The position numbers were made by a program, and so were the translations under genes. Shown here piece after piece: positions 22,209 to 28,780 of a stretch of DNA of 33,627 bases. Under the pieces are notes generated by a model that did not search any database, was not told where the DNA came from, and saw only the letters and a program-made list of their open reading frames with translations. This stretch comes from Candidatus Zipacnadia bacterium (GTDB lineage: Bacteria > Armatimonadota > Zipacnadia > Zipacnadales > Zipacnadaceae): assembly GCA_029820565.1 (NCBI GenBank), contig JALGUR010000024.1:1-33627 (forward strand), written 5' to 3'. How positions within the stretch are numbered: position 1 is the first letter of the stretch; the number at the start of each line of letters is the position of its first letter.

Positions 22209-23396
22209 CTATGCCATACAGCCCAGAGCCTCCTGGCGGTCGGCGGCCAGCAGGAAATGCTGCATATTCGTCCCGTCGCGGCCGGTGACAATATCATAAG
22301 GAGGCAGACCGATCTCAGCCAAGGTCTTGTCCAGATACGTTTCCTCCCCATAAATCGCATGCGTCAGTTGCGGGTCGCGCAATTCCCCACAGTGGGGGCA
22401 CCGCCCCTCCCGTTCACTAATTTTGCCCAGAGAGCGGAAAACTTCCTCATTTTCATCGCAATTGGGACAGTACAGCCCGGTGCATATCTCCCGCTCAAAT
22501 TCCAGCACCGCCTGGGGCGAGACTGCTTCTTTGACTAACTCCAAGGCTTCTCCCGCGATAATCTTCGCGACCGACTCATCCCATTCTTCCAGCGAGGGCA
22601 TAGTATAATGGGCCGGACAATCAGCGCGGCGCTGGTATTCAACTATGTATGAATCAGTACTAAAGCCATTAAACACGAAGCCTTTGCCACTGAGCAGCGG
22701 CATCTCTCGGTCCCGGTGCAACCACTTGATAGCCTCCTGGGTCTGGATGCCGGCAATAACAGCCGCCGTGGTCGGCGTAGTTGGCACCTTGCCCAGCACG
22801 AGGTCATCCTTTGACAGCAAGGCACAGGAGCGGCGGATGCTGAGCAGTTCATAATCGCGCTCCCCCATTGTGCACTCGTAGCAGGGGCCATCGGGCGGGG
22901 TGAACATTCGCGCCACACCCTGAATGATCTCAATAGCCCCGTCCACAAACGGCTTGCCCAGGTGCCAGCAACTTTGATTTATGGCTACGCGGGCCTCACG
23001 GTTATCCAGCGAACCCAACACGATATCTACATCATTGTACACACCTTCGCCCAGGTCATAGACGATATTGCCGACAAAGGGCTGCACATTTATGTCGGGA
23101 TTGAGTTCCCGCAACGCCCGCGCCGCTACTGTAGCCTTCGGTTGGCCCTCATCTTTTTTGCGGAACAGCACGGCCCGGGTCAGATTTGACTCCTCAATAG
23201 TGTCCATATCCACCACAAAGATATTGCCTACTCCCAGCAGGGCTAACTGCTTGAGAATCTCATTGCCCAACGCCCCCACACCCACCACCAGCACCCGCGC
23301 GTTGGCCAGTCGCTCCTGATCCCACCAGGGAATCAGCCGCAGGCGGTGATAACGATCCTCCTCTAAATCAATATCTAAAATCGGTTCCTTAGCCAT
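22209..23396 (-). CDS. E1-like ubiquitin-activating enzyme (ThiF/MoeB/UBA superfamily)
   Basis: E1 adenylates the C-terminal Gly of a Ubl and takes it up as a thioester. The sequence shows VLVVGVGALGNEIL (ATP loop, 35-48), VDMDTIEESNLTR (62-74), Lys87, LGSLDNREARVAIN (127-140), CYEC (172-175), the crossover-type Cys191 in RRSCALLSKDD as catalytic candidate, and PTTPTTAAVIAGIQTQEAIK (205-224). After the core come a zinc ribbon (CPNC...CPHC) and a C-terminal LAEIGLPPYDIVTG region. Length is 395 residues. The N-terminus carries ILDIDLEED (6-14), the locus motif. It starts 13 bases after the PepSY-like gene, behind AGGAAA. Confidence 0.93.
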   Translation of the reverse strand: MAKEPILDIDLEEDRYHRLRLIPWWDQERLANARVLVVGVGALGNEILKQLALLGVGNIFVVDMDTIEESNLTRAVLFRKKDEGQPKATVAARALRELNPDINVQPFVGNIVYDLGEGVYNDVDIVLGSLDNREARVAINQSCWHLGKPFVDGAIEIIQGVARMFTPPDGPCYECTMGERDYELLSIRRSCALLSKDDLVLGKVPTTPTTAAVIAGIQTQEAIKWLHRDREMPLLSGKGFVFNGFSTDSYIVEYQRRADCPAHYTMPSLEEWDESVAKIIAGEALELVKEAVSPQAVLEFEREICTGLYCPNCDENEEVFRSLGKISEREGRCPHCGELRDPQLTHAIYGEETYLDKTLAEIGLPPYDIVTGRDGTNMQHFLLAADRQEALGCMA

Positions 23397-23409
23397 TTTC
23401 CTACTGCTT

Positions 23410-24612
23410 CTATTCGCCGCTAAAACTAGGCCACAGCGGCGTGATTACTTCCTGGTCTTCCTCTCCGCTCGCATGCAAGCCGTAGATGCGGTCGGTAGCG
23501 GCGTCAACCGCCCAAGTCTGTGCCCACTCCCACAATTCTTCGGGTTTATCGGGGGCCGCCGCTTTTGCAGTTATCCTAATCGGATAAACCAGAGTACCTG
23601 CAGGGGCAAGTCGGCTGCGCGAGGTCAAGCCGGCGACTTCTAACTTTACCTCTGTTAGCTGGTCGGGGAGAGCTTTCTTGACTATTTCCAACGCTTGTTC
23701 GCTGCCAACTCTCAGTTCCACATCCTGTTCCGGCTCGCGAGGGGGTTCTATAACCTGGTAGAGCACTTCGCCAGTATAGGCATCTACGCCACAGCCATCG
23801 TAATACTCAAAGTGCAGGTCCCGTCCCTCGACCTTGCCCCTGCCTCGAACGTGGACCATATACACCGGTCGCCCTGGTGGGGCATAGGGGCTGCGGGTCC
23901 ATAGCTTATAGATTTTTATTTCTATCGGCTCCAGCATCTTAGGCCACAGTCGGGGTATCGCTTCCCGTACCCGGGCTGCGGCCTCCGCTTCGGTAATCTC
24001 TACAGAGGTATTGGCCTTGGGATCAGGTGGTTGTATGGAAGCCCTATAGGTGACTACTTCCTTAGTAACTGCAGATACAGTTGCGTGCACCCGATGCTGA
24101 AACTCGTCGGGCCCTTGGCCTTCCCACAGGAAGTCATATACCGGCTGGGGCAAATAGTCCTTATACTTCTCATAGGTCAGTCTATCTTCGGGTCGGAAGA
24201 ACCAACACTTTTCTTTCGCAAAGTTCTGTGCCGCCTCCAGCGCAGTCTCCCGGCTCGCAAGTTGCTGGCCGGATTGTGGCACAGGACCCCAATGGGCTTT
24301 ATCGTCCTCCCAACTCATATAGGCAACATAGTATAGGTCTATATCCACTGATACATGCGCTTTCACAGTCTCCTCAGTTCCCTCATGGTAGGTTGAATAG
24401 ACCCGCTCCGTCGTCCTCTTGTCACTCAAGCGAGAGGAATGCAGCGTGGGTTTCTCCTTGCGTAATACCATTTCTTCCACAGGAACTCCCAAGAATTGGG
24501 CCGCTACCCGCTGCTCAGGGCCCACGTTCGTCCGGCTTGAGGCCCACATTATCGCCCCGGTTGCAACTACAGTCATTATGACAAAGGCTATTATAGTTCT
24601 CTTTGCCGTCAG
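23410..24612 (-). CDS. Membrane-anchored PepSY-like protein of unknown function
   Basis: The first ATG is at 24576, but it cuts a membrane segment in half. Reading upstream gives TAKRTIIAFVIMTVVATGAI, a normal signal anchor with Lys-Arg in front, from a CTG at 24612 that has AAGGAG eight bases upstream. I therefore propose the CTG start. The rest is extracytoplasmic-looking and has at least two PepSY-like units (SVEITEAEAAARVREAIPRL; GSEQALEIVKKALPDQLTEV) with YTGEVLYQV and VDAATDRIYGL strands. PepSY domains often inhibit or regulate proteases; this role is only a guess here. It sits between the Ubl and E1 genes with gaps of 27 and 13 bases, so it belongs to the operon. Confidence 0.7.
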   Translation of the reverse strand: MTAKRTIIAFVIMTVVATGAIMWASSRTNVGPEQRVAAQFLGVPVEEMVLRKEKPTLHSSRLSDKRTTERVYSTYHEGTEETVKAHVSVDIDLYYVAYMSWEDDKAHWGPVPQSGQQLASRETALEAAQNFAKEKCWFFRPEDRLTYEKYKDYLPQPVYDFLWEGQGPDEFQHRVHATVSAVTKEVVTYRASIQPPDPKANTSVEITEAEAAARVREAIPRLWPKMLEPIEIKIYKLWTRSPYAPPGRPVYMVHVRGRGKVEGRDLHFEYYDGCGVDAYTGEVLYQVIEPPREPEQDVELRVGSEQALEIVKKALPDQLTEVKLEVAGLTSRSRLAPAGTLVYPIRITAKAAAPDKPEELWEWAQTWAVDAATDRIYGLHASGEEDQEVITPLWPSFSGE

Positions 24613-24639
24613 GTTGATCTCTCCTTGTTGCGTCGGTTC

Positions 24640-24909
24640 TCAGCCGGCGGTTATTTCCGGCTGCAGGCGCAGGACGTCGCCGTCTTTGACGCCGGCGTCG
24701 CCCAGGGTCTGGTCGTCGGACAGTTGCTTGCCGGAAGCCTTGTGATGAAACTTGTAACTCATCGGCTGGCCGTCGGGGCCGGTCGCCGGCAGTTTCATCA
24801 TTTGCACCAACTTGGCAATAATCCGCCGCACCGGTGCATCATCAGGCAGGCTGGCCTTCTGCTCCTTGGAGCCGGTAGTATCCATAATAGTTACGGCTAC
24901 TTTAGCCAT
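24640..24909 (-). CDS. Ubiquitin-like beta-grasp modifier (YukD-like), C-terminal Gly
   Basis: The 89-residue protein has the ubiquitin pattern: KVAVTIMDTTG and QKASLP strands, an amphipathic helix VRRIIAKLVQMMKL, then YKFHHKASGKQLSDDQTL and GVKDGDVLRLQPEITAG, comparable to the FAGKQLEDGRTLSDYNI and LHLVLRL parts of ubiquitin. It ends Ala-Gly-stop with no extra tail, so it would need no processing before E1 activates it. The start has an ideal AAGGAGGA site. It is upstream of E1, two JAMM genes, E2, RING and a third JAMM gene on one strand, which is why I call it the modifier, not a type VII secretion YukD: no WXG100 or EccC-type gene is seen. Confidence 0.88.
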   Translation of the reverse strand: MAKVAVTIMDTTGSKEQKASLPDDAPVRRIIAKLVQMMKLPATGPDGQPMSYKFHHKASGKQLSDDQTLGDAGVKDGDVLRLQPEITAG

Positions 24910-24930
24910 CAGATTATCCTCCTTGTTTGC

Positions 24931-25120
24931 GCGGGCCGCCGCGAGGCGGTCGGCCTTCGCTCATATTCAGCAAATCTATCGCGTAGGCGGGGTTCTCTAA
25001 CCCCGCCGGCATAAGGCGCGCAGGTTAAGAACCTACCTTCGCGGGCCATGCCTACTTCGCCAAAGCAGCCTTGGCTGCGTCGGCTGAAAGCCTGCTACGG
25101 CAGGCGAAGGCCTGCGCTAC
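24931..25120. repeat. Cluster of palindromic repeats upstream of the Ubl gene
   Basis: Several hairpins follow one another: GGCCGCCGC/GCGG-T-CGGCC (24934-24955), GGCGGGGTT-ctct-AACCCCGCC (24986-25007), AGGTT-aag-AACCT (25022-25034), GCAGCC-tt-GGCTGC and CCTGC/GCAGG within CTTCGCC...GGCGAAG (about 25065-25110). No coding sequence is supported. The first hairpin ends a few bases before the Shine-Dalgarno site of the Ubl gene on the minus-strand RNA. Confidence 0.8.
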
Positions 25121-25135
25121 GCGAGGTTGCGGCCA

Positions 25136-26047
25136 TTACTGTAACGTAATATCAATATCCGATAGGTCTTCTTCCTCTGGCGGCTGCTGGGGAAGGACGC
25201 TCACTGGCTCCTGCACCCTGCGGCGCACTGAGCGCACCACTAACAATGACACTACCAGCGAGACCACCAGAGAAACGATCAAGGGTATGCCGATAAGTAG
25301 CAGCAGGCTGATTACTCGCACCCGTGGAACTGTCGGCGGGGAGGGCCGCGGCACGGACGGCTTCTTCTCATCAGCCGGTGGTTTACCTGACACTGCTTCG
25401 GGACCCTCGCCCAAGGCCAGGTTGACGGCAACTTGCGCCTCGCTCAAAAACCCAATGGCCTCATCACTGGGTATGGCAAAGCCAACATTTTCCGCCTCTT
25501 TGATGACCGCAGTAGCTATTCCGACCACCCGTCCCCGCTCATCAATCACTGGGCCCCCTGAGTTACCCTGATTGAGAGCCGCGTCAACTTGCAGGTAACT
25601 CTTGCCGTCAATTTCCCGCTTAACCGCGCTAATTACCCCCTCGGTCACTGACCCTTCCAGTCCCAACGGAGACCCCAACGCTGCCACCTTCGCTCCCTGC
25701 TTCAGTGTAGCGCTGCCCGCAAACTGCACGGCAGGCAAGTTCGTCTGGCCCAGGCGCAGTAGCGCCAGGTCCCGGGCATCGTCCTTCTTCTCCACCTGGG
25801 CGGTGAGGTCGCTATCATCAGCCAAAGTTAGCGAGACCTCAGTGCTGTCGCCGACCACGTGGGCACTGGTTAGCGCATAGCCGGTTGGGCTGACGATGAA
25901 GCCGGCCCCCACCCGCTCGCCCACCTTGACCGTGAAGACGCTATCACTGACTCGTTCAATAGCTCCGCTCATATCAGCCGCCGCCCCGGTTGTCAACACT
26001 AACATCGCCAAACTCACCGTACCAAGGAATTTCGCTTTTTCTATCAT
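25136..26047 (-). CDS. HtrA/trypsin-like serine protease with C-terminal TM and cytoplasmic motif tail
   Basis: The signal peptide (1-24) is followed by a trypsin-like domain with the triad His63 (TSAHVVG), Asp93 (DARDLALLRL) and Ser163 (NQGNSGGPV). No PDZ domain is seen. A Pro-rich linker leads to a TM helix at about 245-271, then a basic RSVRRRV stop-transfer and an acidic tail ending SDIDITLQ. By the positive-inside rule the protease is outside and the tail inside. The tail motif (I-D-I-T-L, 298-302) matches the motif in the Ubl-locus proteins, which argues that this protease works with that system. The ATG follows TTGGAGGAA. The gene is separated from the Ubl gene by a 226-base repeat cluster. 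Confidence 0.88.
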   Translation of the reverse strand: MIEKAKFLGTVSLAMLVLTTGAAADMSGAIERVSDSVFTVKVGERVGAGFIVSPTGYALTSAHVVGDSTEVSLTLADDSDLTAQVEKKDDARDLALLRLGQTNLPAVQFAGSATLKQGAKVAALGSPLGLEGSVTEGVISAVKREIDGKSYLQVDAALNQGNSGGPVIDERGRVVGIATAVIKEAENVGFAIPSDEAIGFLSEAQVAVNLALGEGPEAVSGKPPADEKKPSVPRPSPPTVPRVRVISLLLLIGIPLIVSLVVSLVVSLLVVRSVRRRVQEPVSVLPQQPPEEEDLSDIDITLQ

Positions 26048-26076
26048 TTGCCTTCCTCCAACTATTCTAAATTATG

Positions 26077-26099
26077 GTTCGGTGGCACGGGCATCCTGT
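26077..26099. repeat. Degenerate copy of palindromic repeat R2
   Basis: TCGGTGGCACGGGCATCCTG (26077-26096) matches the left end and centre of the R2 copies at 12340 and 21392, with a decayed right arm. It lies between the URO-D and protease genes. Confidence 0.45.
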
Positions 26100-26157
26100 T
26101 CATACTGAGATTGTCGTAGTACCTGTGATTCCCGGGCTGCAAGCCCATTGCACCCAA

Positions 26158-27318
26158 CTAATACCACCCATATTCATCAAGCGCCTCAACCATTGCCATA
26201 ATATTCTCCGGCGGCACGTCATTCTGAATGTTATGGACGGTGTTGAGCACATAGCCGCCACCGGGAGCCAGGTCATCAATGCGCCGCTTGACTTCATCTT
26301 TGACCTCCTGGACAGTGCCGTTGGGCATAACGTATTGAGTATCAACACCGCCCCAGAAACTGATAGCATCACCAAACTCCCGCTTCAGCCGCGCGGTATC
26401 GCCCATATCGGCGGCACTGACCTGAACCGGGTTAAGGATATCTATGCCGGTCTCAATAAGGCCGTCCATTACCTGGTAGACCGAACCACAGGTGTGGAAA
26501 AGTATCTTGATGTGCGGGGCTAACTGCTTGATTACCTTGTGATGCTGCTTGTGGCGCGTCACCAAGAGGCGGTCAATCATTTCCGGGCGCAAGGCCGGCC
26601 CGTCCTGGTGGCCCCAGTCGTCGCCGGAGAAGTAAATCTGGCAATATTGCCCCACCTTGGGCAGCACGGCCTCGGTGTAGGCAATTTTGACCTCCAAGAT
26701 CTTGTCCATAACATAGTTAACCAGTGGTTCATCGGCTATCAGGTTGATAAAAGCGTCCTCATAGCCAAATAGCCACTGGTAAATCTCCAGGATGCCCGCC
26801 CCGAACCCGCGCACCACTATGGCCTTATCAGTTTCCTCATACAGCCGTTGGGCTACCTGGGCCATCTCGTCAAAATCGCGAGCAGTAGGATCGGGCCAGA
26901 GGAGTTTCTTAGCGTCGTCCAGAGTGGCCCCTTGGAGGGGATGGTCATACATATCAAAGTACATCCCGCCATCTTTGGGCATATGCCAGCCGATGCCCCA
27001 AGCGTCGTACATCCACAGGTATTCGTCATCCTCAGCCACTTGATCCATATTGGAATGGCCATCAGCGCGGCCTACATATTGCAGCACAGAGGTAGCATCA
27101 GCCCCTAACCGGTCCATAATATCGGCGTGAGGAATAACCAGTTGCTGCTTGATGTCTATAAAGCCCGACGGTTCTCGGTCGCCTTCGCCTAACAGTTCCA
27201 GCACGCCGCGATAAGCCCGAGGCTGGATGCCGGAGACGACGGTGCTACCCAGGTCAAAGGGCACCCGATCGGGTTCCTGGTGATTTAGTGCAGTTGCCAT
27301 TCGCTGCCGTGAAGTCAT
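26158..27318 (-). CDS. Uroporphyrinogen decarboxylase (URO-D) family protein, methyltransferase-like
   Basis: The 386-residue barrel starts MTSRQRMATALNHQEPDRVP, a typical opening for the MtaA/CmuA-type branch, and has HIKILFHTCGSVYQVMDGLI with a His-x-Cys zinc motif and ILNPVQVSAADMGDTARLKR. This branch moves methyl groups between corrinoid proteins and acceptors, rather than making heme. The partner could be the MttB-like protein elsewhere in the window, but they are 15 kb apart. The start has AAGGGG upstream and a divergent promoter region before it. Its 3' end is 110 bases from the HtrA-like gene, so it may be the first gene of the long minus-strand transcript. Confidence 0.88.
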   Translation of the reverse strand: MTSRQRMATALNHQEPDRVPFDLGSTVVSGIQPRAYRGVLELLGEGDREPSGFIDIKQQLVIPHADIMDRLGADATSVLQYVGRADGHSNMDQVAEDDEYLWMYDAWGIGWHMPKDGGMYFDMYDHPLQGATLDDAKKLLWPDPTARDFDEMAQVAQRLYEETDKAIVVRGFGAGILEIYQWLFGYEDAFINLIADEPLVNYVMDKILEVKIAYTEAVLPKVGQYCQIYFSGDDWGHQDGPALRPEMIDRLLVTRHKQHHKVIKQLAPHIKILFHTCGSVYQVMDGLIETGIDILNPVQVSAADMGDTARLKREFGDAISFWGGVDTQYVMPNGTVQEVKDEVKRRIDDLAPGGGYVLNTVHNIQNDVPPENIMAMVEALDEYGWY

Positions 27319-27384
27319 CGTGGTTTGGTCCCCTTAGTTTGTAATCCAATAGGTGAGCGGTAGTTGCAATGCTCAACCAATAAT

Positions 27385-27413
27385 AGCATACATCCTTTCT
27401 TCGACTTCGTCAA
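27385..27413 (-). promoter_or_regulatory. Promoter candidate for the URO-D gene and the minus-strand run
   Basis: On the minus strand TTGACG (27408-27413), a 17-base spacer and TATGCT (27385-27390) are seen. The start site would be about 60 bases before the URO-D ATG. It faces the gatC promoter. Confidence 0.6.
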
Positions 27414-27424
27414 TATAATACTCC

Positions 27425-27454
27425 TTGACCGCTTGAAGGAATATGTGCTAATAT
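27425..27454 (+). promoter_or_regulatory. Promoter candidate for gatC and the plus-strand genes
   Basis: TTGACC (27425-27430), an 18-base spacer and TAATAT (27449-27454) precede the AGGAGG site of gatC at 27478-27483. The -10 box could also be read one or two bases earlier. Confidence 0.55.
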
Positions 27455-27493
27455 GGCTTACAGTTTCAGTAGCAACCAGGAGGTTGGTTGGCA

Positions 27494-27787
27494 ATGCCCG
27501 AGATATCTGAGCAAGAAGTCCGCCACGTTGCTGATCTGGGCAAGTTAGCCCTCTCTGACCAGGAAATACAGCGCCTGGGCCGGGAACTGAATCGCATCTT
27601 AGAATACTTCCAGCAACTTCAGGAACTTGACACTGACCAGGTGCCCAGCACCTCCCATGCTATACAGATGGAGAATGTCTACCGCAGCGATGAAGTGACT
27701 GCCTCACTTGGTGTCCAAGAGGCGGTGAGTAATGCACCCGACCGGGCTGACGAGTTTTTCCGAGTGCCCCGAATTATCGAGGAATAA
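27494..27787 (+). CDS. gatC: Asp-tRNA(Asn)/Glu-tRNA(Gln) amidotransferase subunit C (GatC)
   Basis: GatC helps assemble the GatCAB complex that converts Glu-tRNA(Gln) or Asp-tRNA(Asn) to the correct aminoacyl-tRNA. The 97-residue product has the family pattern ISEQEVRHVADLGKLALSDQ, LNRILEYFQQLQELDTD, and a C-terminal DEFFRVPRIIEE. ATG at 27494 is ten bases from AGGAGG; the TTG at 27488 is too close. It is 117 bases before an aldolase gene rather than next to gatA, which is unusual. Confidence 0.95.
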   Translation: MPEISEQEVRHVADLGKLALSDQEIQRLGRELNRILEYFQQLQELDTDQVPSTSHAIQMENVYRSDEVTASLGVQEAVSNAPDRADEFFRVPRIIEE

Positions 27788-27904
27788 TTGCCCAACCAAC
27801 CGAATGTTAGTCCTGACTCTTCCCTATACTCCCGCTGGCAACTGCTCCCCAGAAAGTCTGTGGGGCGGTGGCTGGACGGGGCGTAACCAGGAGGTTACCC
27901 AGTA

Positions 27905-28678
27905 ATGAACCGACTCCAGGAAGCTATAAGTGAACAGATCCGTCCGCCCCTGGTGGGCGCCTTCCTCAACCGCTATAATCCAGTGTTTGTGGAGATTTGC
28001 GGCCAGGTGGGCTTTGACATTGTCTGGTTTGATATGGAGCATGGCTTCATCACCTTCGCTGAGGCCGAGAACTTATGCCGCATTGGCTCGGGCTTAGGGA
28101 TGTTGACTTTGATTCGCATCCCTGATGCGCGCCGCGAGAACGTGCTGAAGGCGGCCGAATGCGGCCCCGATATTATTGATTTGCCCATGGCCAACTCCCC
28201 CGAGATAGCAGAAGAGCTGGTCCGCCACGCCCGCTACGCGCCCGAGGGCGATCGCGGCTACATCAGCATTTCGCGGGCGATGAACTATGGCCGGGGAGAG
28301 CCGGTCGCTGAGCGGCGGGCTCGCGTTAATCAGAATCTATGTTTGATGGCCCAGATTGAAACCCAGCAAGCCGTCGGGCGAGTCGAGGAAATCTGTCGTG
28401 TACCTGGGTTGGACGCTATCTTCCTGGGCCTCGGTGACCTTTCGGCGAGCCTGGGGGTGGTCGGTCAGCCAAATCATCCCACTGCAATGGCGGCGGCCGA
28501 CCAAGTAATAGCCACCGCCCGCAGCCAGGGGAAGTCGGTAGCGGTGCCCGGTCGCCCCGCTGATGTCACTCTGTGGGCTGACAAGGGAGTAGATATAGTG
28601 TTCTGCACCAGTGACATCGGCTGTCTGAGGAGTGGCGTGGAAAGTGTCTTTCAGGAGACCCAGGCTGCTGAGGCCTAA
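27905..28678 (+). CDS. HpcH/HpaI family class II aldolase (2-keto-3-deoxy acid aldolase-like)
   Basis: The family cleaves 2-keto-3-deoxy acids with a divalent metal. The 257-residue product has GFDIVWFDMEHG (His46 candidate base), LIRIPDARRENVLKAAECG, the glycine/alanine-rich RGYISISRAMNYG, the metal-ligand Glu152 in QIETQQAVGRVEEI and Asp178 in GLGDLSASLG. It is cytoplasmic. The start has AGGAGG nine bases upstream. With the FGGY kinase just downstream it suggests a sugar-acid pathway, inserted between gatC and gatA. Confidence 0.92.
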   Translation: MNRLQEAISEQIRPPLVGAFLNRYNPVFVEICGQVGFDIVWFDMEHGFITFAEAENLCRIGSGLGMLTLIRIPDARRENVLKAAECGPDIIDLPMANSPEIAEELVRHARYAPEGDRGYISISRAMNYGRGEPVAERRARVNQNLCLMAQIETQQAVGRVEEICRVPGLDAIFLGLGDLSASLGVVGQPNHPTAMAAADQVIATARSQGKSVAVPGRPADVTLWADKGVDIVFCTSDIGCLRSGVESVFQETQAAEA

Positions 28679-28700
28679 AGTTTTCTATGGAAGGAGGTGG

Positions 28701-28730
28701 GGAACCGCTCTTTTCCAAAAGAGGAGTTCC
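28701..28730. repeat. Hairpin between the aldolase and kinase genes
   Basis: GGAAC-CG-CTCTTTT-CC-AAAAGAG-GA-GTTCC forms a nearly perfect inverted repeat. An orphan AAGGAGG (28691-28697) lies just before it, about 80 bases from the kinase start. It could be a processing or regulatory structure, or another dispersed palindrome. Confidence 0.55.
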
Positions 28731-28780
28731 TCGCAAAGTCGTTTGGTGCCGTTACCCGTGTCGCTACCTGAGTGATACTG

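Noticed and set aside
24640-24909. YukD/EsaB protein of a type VII secretion system
   Set aside because: No WXG100, EccC/EssC ATPase or other secretion gene is present, while E1, E2, RING and JAMM genes flank it.
18124-24909. Type II CBASS defence operon (Cap2/Cap3 with cGAS)
   Set aside because: No CD-NTase or effector gene is seen, E1 and E2 are separate proteins, and there are a RING gene and three JAMM genes.
24931-25120. CRISPR array
   Set aside because: The repeats are palindromes of different sequence with irregular spacing; there are no uniform direct repeats and no cas genes.
28687-28771. Small ORFs after the orphan AAGGAGG site before the kinase gene
   Set aside because: Start codons are too close to the site or on top of it, and the peptides have no recognisable features; the hairpin explains the sequence better.
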